Source: Salinibacter sp. 10B
GTDB taxonomy: Bacteria > Bacteroidota > Rhodothermia > Rhodothermales > Salinibacteraceae
Length of the DNA stretch: 64,000 bases
Direction: 5' to 3'
NCBI RefSeq assembly: GCF_002954405.1
Contig: NZ_MQWC01000004.1
Span: 4,138,790-4,202,789 of the forward strand
The notes below the pieces were generated by a model. The model saw only the letters and a list, made by a program, of their open reading frames with translations, did not search any database and was not told where the DNA came from. Of the stretch, positions 24,407 to 34,024 are shown in pieces. A program made the translations under genes and the position numbers. The first letter of the stretch is position 1. The number at the start of each line of letters is the position of its first letter.

Positions 24407-26755
24407 ATGCCTGTTACGGAAACGATCCCGCTTCACGAAACTGCGCGCAAGCGGTATCTGAACTACGCCCTCTCGGTCATTACCAGCCGGGCCCTGCCCG
24501 ACATCCGAGACGGTCTGAAGCCGGTACAGCGTCGCATCCTGTATGCGATGTTTAACAACCTGAACCTATATCCCAACAAGCGGCACCGGAAGAGCGCTAC
24601 TGTCGTCGGAGACACGATGGGGAAATACCATCCGCACGGCGACAAGGCGATCTACGACGCGATGGTGCGAATGGCGCAGCCGTTCTCGCTGCGGGCTCCC
24701 CTGGTGGATGGACACGGCAACTTTGGATCCATCGATGGGGACAATGCCGCTGCGATGCGGTACACGGAGGCGAAGCTCCGCCCCCTGGCAATGGAGATGC
24801 TGGAAGAGTTGCGGGATGAAACGGTCGACTATCGGGACAACTTCGACGGCACGATGGAGGAACCGGTCGTGTTGCCGTCGCGCGTACCGAATCTTCTGGT
24901 GAATGGCGCCAGCGGCATTGCGGTAGGCATGGCGACGAATATTCCCCCGCATAACCTGGGAGAAGTGGTGGATGCGGCGCTGCACATGGTAGACGAGCCC
25001 GATGTGTCGAGTGCTACGCTGGTGGAGGAGCACATTCAGGGACCGGACTTTCCCACGGGAGGACAACTCCTGAACACCCAGGAGGAGATGAAGGAGATCT
25101 ACGAGACGGGGAAGGGGACGATTGAGATGCGAGGGGGGTACCGGAAGAAGGGAAAGACGCGGGTCATCATTGAGTCGATCCCGTACGGCGTGGACAAGAG
25201 CAAGATCGTGGAGGAGATTGCCGATCATATTGCGGATGAAAACGTGCCGCAACTCTCCAATGTGCGGGACGAGTCGACGGACGACGTGCGGATTGTGTTG
25301 GAGTTGAAGCGCGGCTCCGACACGGAAGCGGCGATGGCGTACCTTTTCAAGCACACGAAGCTTCAGAAGCGATTCCACGTCAACCTCACGTGCCTCGTGC
25401 CCACCGACGACGCCGAAGTGGGAGCGCCCCGACAGGTGGACCTCCGCACAATTTTGCGGCACTTCCTGGACTTCCGGATGGAGGTGGTGGTCCGGCGCCT
25501 TGAAAATGAGCTGGAAGAGCTGGAAGACCGGATCCACATCCTGGAGGGATTCGAGATCATCTTCGATGCGCTCGACGAGGCCATCAAGATGATTCGGGCG
25601 TCGAAGGACAAGAACGATGCGGCCCAGCGGCTCATGCACCGATTTCAGCTGGACCGTGAACAGGCTGACGCAATTCTGGAGACCCGGCTCTTCAAATTGT
25701 CGCAAATGGAAATTGAGGCCGTTCGGGAAGAGTTGTCCGAGAAGCGGGAGCGGGCCGAGGAGATTCGCGGGCTGCTGGACGACGAGCAGGCCCGGTGGGA
25801 GCTCATTAAGGGGGAGCTCAGAAATGTCCGGGACGAGTACGCCGACGAGCGACGCAGCACACTGGTGGGGCCGGATGCGGAGATGGAGTATACGGAGCGC
25901 GACTACATCGTGGACGAGGACGTGTTCGTGATTGTGACGCGGGACGGGTGGATGAAGCGACAGGGCTCGTATTCAGATGTCGACTCGATTCGGGTACGGG
26001 ATGGAGATGAGGTGGGGTGGGTCTTACCGGGCTCGACCCGCGCCACGGTCGGCTTCTTTACGAACTACGGCACCTGCTACACGACTCGCATTGCGGATAT
26101 TCCCAGCACGACCGGCTACGGGGATCCCGTGCAGAAGCTGTTTAAATTCGACGACGGGGAGTACGTCGTTGGGGTCGTCTCCTTCGATGAACGCGTATTG
26201 CCCGATCCCTATCCCCCGGAGCCGAACGATCAGGCCGATCTCTTTGACGAAGAGGACTTCGATCCGGACGATCCGGACGCACCCGATCAGCCGTATGTCG
26301 TGGCATTATCGAAGGGAGGACAGGCCACGCGCTTCACGGTGAACGGATTCATGGAGCCGTCTACGCGGACCGGGCGCATGTTCATGAAGCTTGAGGACGG
26401 GGACGAGGTGGTCGGCGCGCGGCTGGCACGAGGACAGGAGAACGTCTGCCTCGCCTCGCACGATGGCCGCGCGCTCATCTTCCCCGTGCATCAGGTCTCC
26501 GTATACAAGGGACCGGCGAAGGGGGTGCGGGCGATTAAGTTGCAAGAGGACGACCGCGTGCTCGGCTTTACGTTGAGCACCAAGGCCCGCGAGGGGTTCA
26601 AAGTGGCGACGAACAACGGGCGGGAGGAGATCGTGCGCACCACGAAGTTTGACGTGACGAATCGGGGGGCGAAGGGCACGCTCGTAATCAAGCGCGGATA
26701 TTTCGCGGACGTGTTTCCGGAGCCCATCGTGCGGTCGGTGGACGGAGAAGAATAA
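24407..26755 (+). CDS. parC: DNA topoisomerase IV subunit A (type IIA, ParC/GyrA-like)
   Basis: 782 residues; the DNA-cleaving subunit of a type IIA topoisomerase. [40 protein letters not shown] and [15 protein letters not shown] carry the winged helix and the active-site Arg118-Tyr119. [20 protein letters not shown] is the tower-side signature. A coiled coil around residues 340-490 precedes a six-bladed C-terminal domain. That domain has no canonical 'QRRGGKG' GyrA box, only the weak VTNRGAKGT, which argues for decatenating topo IV rather than gyrase. It includes an acidic insert (about 595-625). parE follows 125 bp downstream. Type IIA is certain; topo IV is likely. Confidence 0.85.
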   Translation: MPVTETIPLHETARKRYLNYALSVITSRALPDIRDGLKPVQRRILYAMFNNLNLYPNKRHRKSATVVGDTMGKYHPHGDKAIYDAMVRMAQPFSLRAPLVDGHGNFGSIDGDNAAAMRYTEAKLRPLAMEMLEELRDETVDYRDNFDGTMEEPVVLPSRVPNLLVNGASGIAVGMATNIPPHNLGEVVDAALHMVDEPDVSSATLVEEHIQGPDFPTGGQLLNTQEEMKEIYETGKGTIEMRGGYRKKGKTRVIIESIPYGVDKSKIVEEIADHIADENVPQLSNVRDESTDDVRIVLELKRGSDTEAAMAYLFKHTKLQKRFHVNLTCLVPTDDAEVGAPRQVDLRTILRHFLDFRMEVVVRRLENELEELEDRIHILEGFEIIFDALDEAIKMIRASKDKNDAAQRLMHRFQLDREQADAILETRLFKLSQMEIEAVREELSEKRERAEEIRGLLDDEQARWELIKGELRNVRDEYADERRSTLVGPDAEMEYTERDYIVDEDVFVIVTRDGWMKRQGSYSDVDSIRVRDGDEVGWVLPGSTRATVGFFTNYGTCYTTRIADIPSTTGYGDPVQKLFKFDDGEYVVGVVSFDERVLPDPYPPEPNDQADLFDEEDFDPDDPDAPDQPYVVALSKGGQATRFTVNGFMEPSTRTGRMFMKLEDGDEVVGARLARGQENVCLASHDGRALIFPVHQVSVYKGPAKGVRAIKLQEDDRVLGFTLSTKAREGFKVATNNGREEIVRTTKFDVTNRGAKGTLVIKRGYFADVFPEPIVRSVDGEE

Positions 26756-26880
26756 CGGACCGCGGACTGGATGCCTCAAGAGGGTCCGTCGTCGGTTGTT
26801 TCTGAGGACGATTTCTTCGCGCAGGGGCAACTCCTTCCCTTCACATGCCCAGACGCACACACTCACACACGCAGTAGCAC

Positions 26881-28812
26881 ATGCCCACGACGTATACCGG
26901 AAAAGACATCGACGTTCTTGAAGGCCTGGAGCCGGTGCGTAAGCGGCCCGGCATGTACATCGGCGGCACCGGCCGGCCCGGCCTGCACCACATCCTCTGG
27001 GAAGTAGTGGATAACGCGGTCGACGAGGCCACCAACGGCTACGCCTCGACCATCGAGGTAACGCTGCACGAGGATGGGACCAGCGTCACCGTGTCGGACA
27101 ACGGGCGGGGCATTCCGATCGACGAGCACCCGGAGAAGGGCGTTCCGACCCTGGAGCTGATCCTGACCACGCTCCACTCCGGCGGTAAATTCGACGCCAG
27201 CAACTACATCACGTCCGGCGGCCTGCACGGCGTGGGGGTCTCGGTCGTAAATGCCCTCTCCGAGGAAATGGTGGCCACCGTGAAGCGGGATGGGCAGGAG
27301 TACCAGCAGACCTTCCGACGTGGAACGCCCGTCACTGAGCTGGAAACCACGAAGAATGGGGCACGGGGAACGGGGACGTCGATTTTCTTTCGCCCTGATC
27401 CCGACATCTTCGAGTCGGTGGAGTTTGATCCGGCCTGGATCCGAGAGCAGCTGGAGGTGAAAACATACCTGAATCGGAATCTGCGGATTGTTTTTACGGA
27501 CGAGACGAGCGGCGAGCGGGTGGAGCTCCAGCACGAAGGGGGCATCGAGGAATACCTGGAGCACATGGTGGAGGATCTCCAGGTGAGCACCATCCACGAT
27601 GACATCTTCATGCTCGAAGATGACGATGTGGAGGGAGAAGGACGGCTCGAAATTGCTCTTCAGTGGACCGACGCGCCCAACCAGCAGCTCCATACGTTCG
27701 TGAACGGCATTCCCACGCAGGATGGGGGCACACACGAGCAGGGATTAAAGAGTGGCATTCGGAGCGTGGTGCGGTCCTACATGGATACCCATGATCTCGT
27801 CCCGCACCGCTTGGAAATCAAAGGGGAGGACACGCGAGAGGGGCTCGTGGGCATCGTGAATCTCTTCGTCGTCGACCCCCAGTTTCAGGGGCAGACGAAG
27901 GACAAACTCAACAATCCGTCCGTGCGATCGATGGTCACGGGGTCGCTTCGCACACACTTCGAGCAGTATCTTAACGATCACCCGTCGACGGGCGAGGCCA
28001 TCGCGTCGCGGGTGATCCAGGCGGCGAAGGCCCGGCGAGCGAGCCGATCGGCCTCCAGCGGGGGCGGGGGCAGTTCCGGCTCCAAGACCCGCCTCAATCT
28101 GCCGGGCAAGCTAGCGGACTGCTCCTCGAGTACACCGAGTGAGTGTGAGCTCTTCATTGTAGAGGGCGACTCGGCGGGCGGCTCCGCCAAGCAGGCCCGC
28201 GACCGGTCGACGCAGGCCGTCCTGCCGTTGCGGGGGAAGGTGCTGAATGCTGAGCAGGCCTCTCTTAGCCGGGTTCAAGGCAATAAGGAGCTTTCCAACA
28301 TCGTGCAGGCGCTGGGCTGTGGCATTGGGGACGATTTGGATCTGTCCGATCTCCGCTACCACAAAATCATTCTCCTAATGGATGCGGACTCGGATGGGCA
28401 CCACATCGCTACGCTTCTCCTTACATTCTTCTACCGCTACATGACACCCCTGCTGGAGGGCGGTTTCGTCTACATTGCCCAGCCACCGCTCTACCGCATC
28501 GACGCGGGGAAGGAGACGCACTGGGCGCTCGACGACCAGGACAAGGCGCGCATCCTTGAGGAGATTGAACAGGACGGACGCAACCTCTCAGTCGACATCC
28601 AGCGCTTCAAGGGCCTCGGCGAAATGATGCCGGACACGCTTGACGAAACGACGCTTGCGCCGGACACGCGGCGCCTTTTGGAGGTCGACATTCCGGACAC
28701 GGAGCGCATGGTGACGGAGCAGACCATCACTGAACTCATGGGGCGGGATAGCTCCGCCCGGTTCGACTTCATCATGCAGCATGCTGCCGATGCCGACGAG
28801 CTGGATGTGTAA
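26881..28812 (+). CDS. parE: DNA topoisomerase IV subunit B (ParE-like)
   Basis: 643 residues; the ATPase subunit that pairs with the A subunit upstream. DVLEGLEPVRKRPGMYIGGT is ParE-like. HHILWEVVDNAVDEA carries the catalytic Glu, VSDNGRGIP binds Mg-ATP, and GGLHGVGVSVVNALS is the ATP lid. The Toprim domain has LFIVEGDSAGGSAKQARD and ILLMDADSDGHHIATLLL. RFKGLGEMMPDTL is the C-terminal signature. The transducer and Toprim domains are joined by a serine/glycine-rich linker (SASSGGGGSSGSK, about residue 390). A preceding CA-rich stretch (26850-26875) is probably incidental. The A-then-B gene order is the reverse of the common parE-parC order. Confidence 0.88.
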   Translation: MPTTYTGKDIDVLEGLEPVRKRPGMYIGGTGRPGLHHILWEVVDNAVDEATNGYASTIEVTLHEDGTSVTVSDNGRGIPIDEHPEKGVPTLELILTTLHSGGKFDASNYITSGGLHGVGVSVVNALSEEMVATVKRDGQEYQQTFRRGTPVTELETTKNGARGTGTSIFFRPDPDIFESVEFDPAWIREQLEVKTYLNRNLRIVFTDETSGERVELQHEGGIEEYLEHMVEDLQVSTIHDDIFMLEDDDVEGEGRLEIALQWTDAPNQQLHTFVNGIPTQDGGTHEQGLKSGIRSVVRSYMDTHDLVPHRLEIKGEDTREGLVGIVNLFVVDPQFQGQTKDKLNNPSVRSMVTGSLRTHFEQYLNDHPSTGEAIASRVIQAAKARRASRSASSGGGGSSGSKTRLNLPGKLADCSSSTPSECELFIVEGDSAGGSAKQARDRSTQAVLPLRGKVLNAEQASLSRVQGNKELSNIVQALGCGIGDDLDLSDLRYHKIILLMDADSDGHHIATLLLTFFYRYMTPLLEGGFVYIAQPPLYRIDAGKETHWALDDQDKARILEEIEQDGRNLSVDIQRFKGLGEMMPDTLDETTLAPDTRRLLEVDIPDTERMVTEQTITELMGRDSSARFDFIMQHAADADELDV

Positions 28813-28824
28813 TGGGAGGAGGAA

Positions 28825-28854
28825 AGGGCCGTCCACGCCTTCAGGGGCGGCCCT
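28825..28854 (+). terminator. hairpin after parE
   Basis: AGGGCCG (28825-28831) pairs with CGGCCCT (28848-28854) 13 bp after the parE stop. There is no T run, so it may be only a weak or factor-dependent stop. Confidence 0.4.
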
Positions 28855-28952
28855 CAATCAATCGTGGGTTTGCGTTCATCCCACCTGTTGAATTCATTGT
28901 TGAAGCGTGTGTAAACACGTTTCTCGCTTTTTGGTCTCAATTCCGTACTCGT

Positions 28953-31532
28953 ATGTCACGTCGACCGTTGTATCGGGCGTTCCTTCTCATCGTCCTTTTT
29001 GCTTTTGGCTTTGTGCTTCCGGTTGCAGCACAGGAGGAGCCCGAGTCCGACGAGCCGACCCCTACGATTGCCGAGAAAACAGAGGGCATGGAGGCATTGG
29101 ACGGGTTTGTTCCGCTCTACTGGGATGCGGAAACGGGGACGCTTTGGATGGAGATCTCGCGTTTCGATACTCCTTTCTTGTATGTGTCCTCTTTGCCGGT
29201 AGGATTGGGATCGAATCCTGTCGGGCTCGACCGAGGACAGCTTGGCACCCAGCGCGTGGTGCGGTTTGAGCGAACAGGGCCGAAGGTGCTTCTCGTCGAG
29301 CCGAATCTCGACTATCGCGCGGTGACCGAGAATGAGGCCGAGCAGCGCGCTGTTCGACAGGCATTTGCTTCGGGCGTGGTGTGGGGGTTTGAGGTTGCAG
29401 CGGAGGAAAAAGGGGGCGAAGCTGTGCTCGTAGACGCGACGGAGTTTGTCGTACGGGATGCGCACGGGGTGGTCCGACGTCTCAAGGAGACCGATCAGGG
29501 CAGCTATGCCCTCGATCAGAGCCGGAGTGCGCCGTACCTGGACAACGTAAAGGCTTTTCCCGAAAACACGGAGATGGAAGCCCGGCTCACATTTACCACG
29601 GATGAGGATCCTGGAGAGTATGTGCAGCGGACCGCCGCGGACCCCTACGCCGTGACTCTTCGGGTGCGGCATTCCTTTATCCAGCTCCCCGACACGTCTG
29701 GGTACGCTCCCCGCTCATTTGACCCTCGGTCCGGTCTTTTCTATGAATCGTTTCAGGACTATGCAACCCCGATCGGAGCCTCGATGGATCGACGGTATAT
29801 CAATCGCCATCGGTTGTCGTGCGCCGAAGCACCGGGCCCCGATGGCCTTTGTCCGCCGGAAGACCCGATCGTGTACTACCTGGATCCCGGCACGCCCGAA
29901 CCGGTGCGTAGTGCCCTCCTTGATGGCGCCCGGTGGTGGGCGGAAGCCTTCGAGGCAGCAGGCTTTGAGGATGCGTACCGTGTGGAGGTCCTGCCGGACA
30001 GTGCCGATCCGATGGATGTTCGCTATAACGTGATTCAGTGGGTGCACCGGCGGACACGAGGCTGGAGTTACGGAGCTTCCGTAACGGATCCGCGGACCGG
30101 CGAGATTCTAAAGGGACACGTGACGCTCGGATCCCGACGCGTTCGACAAGACTACCTCCTGGCGGAGGGACTCTTAGCTCCGTATCAGGGGGCGCACGTC
30201 GATGGGTATGCTCCGGAAAACGATCCCATGCTCGACATGGCGCTGGCTCGGATCCGACAATTGTCGGCACACGAGGTGGGGCATACGCTAGGCCTTGCCC
30301 ATAATTTTGCCGCCTCGATCAACGACCGGGCATCTGTGATGGATTACCCGGCGCCTTTGGCGCGTGTGCAGGGAGATTCCATTTCGCTTCGGGAGGCCTA
30401 CGACACCGGTGTGGAGCGCTGGGACAAGGTGGCGACCCGCTATGCATACGCACAGCCCGACTCGGGCGAAACGGAAGCCGACATGCTGGATCGCATTCTT
30501 CGAAGTGCTCGGGAGCAGGGACTACTGTACGTCACCGATCGTGATGCTCGACCCGCCGGGGCGGCGCAGCCGGAGGGCAACCTGTGGGACAATGGGGAGA
30601 ACATGGTCGACGCTCTCGAGCGCGAGATGAACGTCCGATCCGTGGCGCTGGATCGCTTTGGACAATCCGTCGTGCGTAGCGGGGAGCCGCTGGCGCTCAT
30701 GGAGGAGGTTCTCGTGCCGCTCTATCTCCGCCATCGGTATCAGGTCGAAGCGACGGCCAAACTCGTCGGCGGCGTGGCCTACGACTACGCCCTTCGAAAT
30801 CGGGGCACGCCGCGACTCTCGGCCCGTGTGCCTGCCGATCGGCAGCAGGCGGCCCTGAATGGGCTTTTGGAGACAGTGACGCCTGGTCAGCTTGCGCTTC
30901 CGGACGCGGCCCGAGAGTACATCCCCCCACGTCCCCCCGGACATTCGTCCAATCGAGAGCTGTTCGATGGGCGGACGGATCCGACGCTCGATCCCTATGC
31001 TCCGGGGGAAGTGGCGGCGACCATGGTCTTGGAAGCTCTGGTTCAGCCTGAGCGTGCCATGCGCCTCGTGGTTCAGCACGATGCGAATGCAGATCTTCCG
31101 GGTCTACGGGCCGTTCTGACTCAGATTACCAACCACGTGTGGAAGAATGAACAGCCGAAGGACCCGTATCGGGCGGAACTCCAACGCACAGTGCAGCAGG
31201 TTTGGACGGACATCCTACTGAGCCGTGCCAGTGGTGCGCAGGCTGCTCCTGCAGTGCAAGCGCGCCTCGTTCAGCATCTCCGTGATCTTGAGGATTGGCT
31301 TGGCCGAAACCAGGGCACGGATGCTGAAACCCAGGCCCACCGTCGATCACTTCAGGCCTTGATCCAACGGTACCTCACCCGAGATTACAGCACCGAGTCG
31401 TCTGCTCCTGAGCTCGAAACGCCTCCGGGCTCTCCGATTGGAACTGCGTCGCCCTCGTACAATCAACGGCAATCGCGACGTCATAACTGGCTCGAAACCT
31501 GGTCTCCGGCACTCCCTGCGTGTTTTCGGTGA
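28953..31532 (+). CDS. secreted zinc-dependent metalloprotease (metzincin-type, DUF5117-like)
   Basis: 859 residues. ATG 28953 starts a signal peptide (LLIVLFAFGFVLPVAAQ). The N-terminal half resembles the DUF5118/DUF5117 region of large bacterial zinc proteases: FVPLYWDAETGTLWMEI, LGSNPVGLDRGQLGTQRVVR and AEQRAVRQAFASGVVWGFEV. The catalytic zinc site is HEVGHTLGLAHNF, with His440, Glu441, His444 and His450 in the HExxHxxGxxH pattern, followed by the Met-turn-like SVMDYPAPLA. The remaining ~350 residues are the helical DUF4953-type end. It acts outside the cytoplasm, probably as a nutritional or envelope protease. It follows parE by 140 bp, probably with a separate promoter. Confidence 0.86.
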   Translation: MSRRPLYRAFLLIVLFAFGFVLPVAAQEEPESDEPTPTIAEKTEGMEALDGFVPLYWDAETGTLWMEISRFDTPFLYVSSLPVGLGSNPVGLDRGQLGTQRVVRFERTGPKVLLVEPNLDYRAVTENEAEQRAVRQAFASGVVWGFEVAAEEKGGEAVLVDATEFVVRDAHGVVRRLKETDQGSYALDQSRSAPYLDNVKAFPENTEMEARLTFTTDEDPGEYVQRTAADPYAVTLRVRHSFIQLPDTSGYAPRSFDPRSGLFYESFQDYATPIGASMDRRYINRHRLSCAEAPGPDGLCPPEDPIVYYLDPGTPEPVRSALLDGARWWAEAFEAAGFEDAYRVEVLPDSADPMDVRYNVIQWVHRRTRGWSYGASVTDPRTGEILKGHVTLGSRRVRQDYLLAEGLLAPYQGAHVDGYAPENDPMLDMALARIRQLSAHEVGHTLGLAHNFAASINDRASVMDYPAPLARVQGDSISLREAYDTGVERWDKVATRYAYAQPDSGETEADMLDRILRSAREQGLLYVTDRDARPAGAAQPEGNLWDNGENMVDALEREMNVRSVALDRFGQSVVRSGEPLALMEEVLVPLYLRHRYQVEATAKLVGGVAYDYALRNRGTPRLSARVPADRQQAALNGLLETVTPGQLALPDAAREYIPPRPPGHSSNRELFDGRTDPTLDPYAPGEVAATMVLEALVQPERAMRLVVQHDANADLPGLRAVLTQITNHVWKNEQPKDPYRAELQRTVQQVWTDILLSRASGAQAAPAVQARLVQHLRDLEDWLGRNQGTDAETQAHRRSLQALIQRYLTRDYSTESSAPELETPPGSPIGTASPSYNQRQSRRHNWLETWSPALPACFR

Positions 31533-31765
31533 GAGTAAAAAACCGTTATTGCCGCAAAGGGGAGGTAGTGCAGATCTTATGAATCAACGTAAGAATGGGC
31601 CTGGTCGGGTGTTTTTTCCTGTGTTTGGTACGGAATTCGTGCATCCATAACCCGCAGGCCTCCAATACTCCAGCAGTTTCATTTTCTGGAGGTTTGTCGG
31701 AGGACTTCCTTCTGGCTTTTATAGGAGAGTATGAATAATATTTTCCCCTAGCGACCGCTCCGTTC

Positions 31766-32113
31766 ATGTCTGATGCACCGGTCGATAAGGAGGCTTTATT
31801 TGAGCTTGTTGATGAAGATCCGGAATTCTTGAAGCGCCTCATCAAGACCTTTCTGGACGACTGTTCGGTCTACATGGAGGGGATTCGAGAGGCAATAGAG
31901 ACTGAAGACGCCGATTCTTTGACGAGAGAGGCACATGGATTGAAAGGAGCTGTGTCAAATCTTCAGGCCGAGCCTGCTCAAGAGGCGGCCCGCCGCCTGG
32001 AAGAGATTGGACGGTCGGACACCCTTGAAAAGGCTCCAGGCGCTCTGCAGGACTTGGAGGAGGAAATTCAGCGGCTCCGATCTGTGCTGAAGGCGTATAC
32101 AGACGAACTGTGA
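31766..32113 (+). CDS. Hpt (histidine phosphotransfer) domain protein
   Basis: A 115-residue single-domain protein. REAHGLKGAVSNLQAEPAQE contains the phospho-accepting His57 in the standard HxLKGxxxxL context, inside a four-helix bundle (LFELVDEDPEFLKRLIKTFL, then the His helix, then ARRLEEIGR and a C-terminal coil). Such proteins relay phosphate between hybrid kinases and response regulators. No kinase or regulator is adjacent, so the partners are elsewhere. A short hairpin (CCCGATC/GATCGGG, 32127-32144) follows without a T run. Confidence 0.85.
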   Translation: MSDAPVDKEALFELVDEDPEFLKRLIKTFLDDCSVYMEGIREAIETEDADSLTREAHGLKGAVSNLQAEPAQEAARRLEEIGRSDTLEKAPGALQDLEEEIQRLRSVLKAYTDEL

Positions 32114-32422
32114 TACTGGAGGAATACCCGATCTCAGGATCGGGAAGGACAACCGCTCTGTGTTGGGTTGTTTTGTACACCTGGAGAGTTAAGTGGTAGT
32201 TCTGTTACTCTATGGAGATTGAGTGGGTGGTATTTTCCGGTTGGAAATCGAGGGCGGTGGGGCGAGAGATACGACAGGCGCATTGCTGCAAATCGTGAAG
32301 GTCTACCGACGAAAGGCCGCCCTGTCTCTCAAGTCCAAGAGCGCTCCACACCCGTTCGACATATCGGAAGGGGAACCCGTGCGTTTATTCTAGACCTCTG
32401 TCCGGTCATCTCATGATTTCTT

Positions 32423-32690
32423 AGAGCAACGTCAGGTGCTGACATCTGCCGGGGCGATATCGCATGAGTCCCGTGGGGTCAGGGAGCCTGCACCGAGAGG
32501 AACGGGACCGTAAACCCACGACAAGAGGGACGTGGCGAGGTGACACCTCCGACCGAGGCTTCTAACGACCGCGCTCAGATAGCCTAAGCAAATGTGAACG
32601 CCCTCGTCGGCATAATACCGCATCCGGCAACATTATTCAGTACGAGAAAGGCATCCGAAGCATCATTGGCCTCCAGCATCACTTCGGATT
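32423..32690 (+). other. structured non-coding block, possible group II intron domain I fragment
   Basis: No protein-like frame. The block is dense in short perfect inverted repeats: GTCAG/CTGAC (32431-32443), GTCCCGT (32468-32474) with ACGGGAC (32502-32508), GAGGTG-A-CACCTC (32537-32549), and TCCGAAG (32654-32660) with CTTCGGA (32682-32688). The segment GATAGCCTAAGC (from 32578) contains CCTAAG, the tetraloop-receptor half typical of group II intron domain I. No reverse transcriptase or domain V/VI hairpin is found, so an intact intron is excluded. A 5' fragment or another structured RNA is possible. The strand assignment is tentative. The flanks 32145-32420 and 32700-32818 show nothing recognisable. 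Confidence 0.35.
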
Positions 32691-32818
32691 GAGTTTCCAT
32701 CTCCGAACGATGCTGAAGGAGTTGGTATCCCCTGGTGGATCCTAATTGCAGACGGCAGGAATTGGGAGATCCCGTTGCGCCATTGGCGATATTTTTTCCG
32801 TCCAGTTGAGCAAGTTCA

Positions 32819-33895
32819 CTAGGACTGGGGGGGGGCTTCGTCGTCGAAGTGATCGAATCCGCCCGGCTGCAGGGGGACGTTTTCGCCGTCGGCTCGTTGA
32901 ATCAGAACAGGATGCTCCGGGTCGTCCGGCTCCACGATGTCGCCGATGACCGTGTACGACTGCGGATCGGCTGCGTCCAGCTCGTCCTCTGGAATCGTAA
33001 AGACCAGCTCGTAGTCCTCGCCGCCGAAGAGGGCGTAGATGCTCACGTCTTCGCCAAAGTCAGTGGCGGTGTTCCGGGTTTCCGGGTCAATGGGGAGAGC
33101 CGGTTCGTACAACTGTGCGCCGACCTCGCTGGCCTCGCAAACGTGATGCACCTCAGAGGCAAGGCCGTCGGAGATATCGATGAGCGCATGCGGCTTAATA
33201 CCGGCGTCGGCCCAGTCGCGCACAGTTTTGAGCTGGGCGGGAGGGGCGAGATGACGTCGAATCACGTACGAGAACGGATCCAGGTTGGGCTGGAAGTCCT
33301 CTCCCTGCTCCTCCATGCGTTGACGGTTACGCACCAGTGCCTTCAGGCCCGCGTAGGATGCGCCAATGTCGCCGGTTACGCATAGCTTATCGCCGACCTT
33401 GGCGCCGCTGCGATAAACGACATCGTCTTCCTGGGCCTCGCCCACTACGGTGACGGAGAGCGACAGCGCGTGTGCACTGACCGTGTCGCCCCCCACCACG
33501 GTGACATCGTAGGCATCGCAGGCTTCTTTTACGCCCTCGTAGATGGTTTCCACCATCTCGACCGACACCTGCTGGGAGAGGCCAAGCGTGACAGTAGCGT
33601 ATCGCGGCTCCGCGTTCATAGCGGCAATGTCGCTCACGTTCACCGACATCGCCTTAAAGCCGAGGTGCTCCATTGGCATGAAGGCACGGTCGAAGTGAAT
33701 GCCTTCCGTGAGCGCATCCGTAGTGAGCAGGTGTACCCGGTCGTCACCCACGCGGTAAACAGCAGTGTCGTCTCCAATACCGGAGACGAGACTGTCGTCG
33801 GACGCGTGGCCGAGCGTGTCGCGCATGAGGGCGATGAGACCGAACTCGCCAATGTTGGCAATGTCGGTTTGCTGCGGGGCGTTTGGGGCTTCCAT
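32819..33895 (-). CDS. thiL: thiamine-monophosphate kinase
   Basis: A 358-residue enzyme of the PurM/ThiL/SelD superfamily that makes thiamine pyrophosphate from thiamine monophosphate and ATP. GEFGLIALMRDTLG is the standard beginning. SGIGDDTAVYRVGDD binds ATP-Mg. LTTDALTEGIHFDRAFM, AMSVNVSDIAAMNAEPRYAT and VVGGDTVSAHALSLSVTVVG follow in order. ALIDISDGLASEVHHVCEAS and LFGGEDYELVFTIP complete the family set. It is downstream of anmK on the same strand (129 bp), probably in one transcription unit. Confidence 0.95.
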   Translation of the reverse strand: MEAPNAPQQTDIANIGEFGLIALMRDTLGHASDDSLVSGIGDDTAVYRVGDDRVHLLTTDALTEGIHFDRAFMPMEHLGFKAMSVNVSDIAAMNAEPRYATVTLGLSQQVSVEMVETIYEGVKEACDAYDVTVVGGDTVSAHALSLSVTVVGEAQEDDVVYRSGAKVGDKLCVTGDIGASYAGLKALVRNRQRMEEQGEDFQPNLDPFSYVIRRHLAPPAQLKTVRDWADAGIKPHALIDISDGLASEVHHVCEASEVGAQLYEPALPIDPETRNTATDFGEDVSIYALFGGEDYELVFTIPEDELDAADPQSYTVIGDIVEPDDPEHPVLIQRADGENVPLQPGGFDHFDDEAPPQS

Positions 33896-34024
33896 GAGGC
33901 AACGCGGAACTGGAAAGCGAAAACAGCTCGTAGGGAAGAGATCCGTACCCCAAGCAAAGGGGGGATGTTTGCTTGATTGCCGCTTCTTTGTCCACCTTCG
34001 TCAGCTTTTTGTGTCGCCCGGTCG

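Noticed and set aside
26845-26880. CA-rich stretch before parE as a regulatory repeat
   Set aside because: Only a short irregular CAC/ACA run in the 125-bp gap; no periodicity or symmetry that would mark a site.
31659-31692. Terminator between the metalloprotease and Hpt genes
   Set aside because: CCTCCA/TGGAGG is only 6 bp with a 22-base loop and a three-T tail, too weak to call.
32127-32144. Terminator after the Hpt gene
   Set aside because: The CCCGATC/GATCGGG stem is perfect but is not followed by T residues, so it was mentioned only within the Hpt entry.
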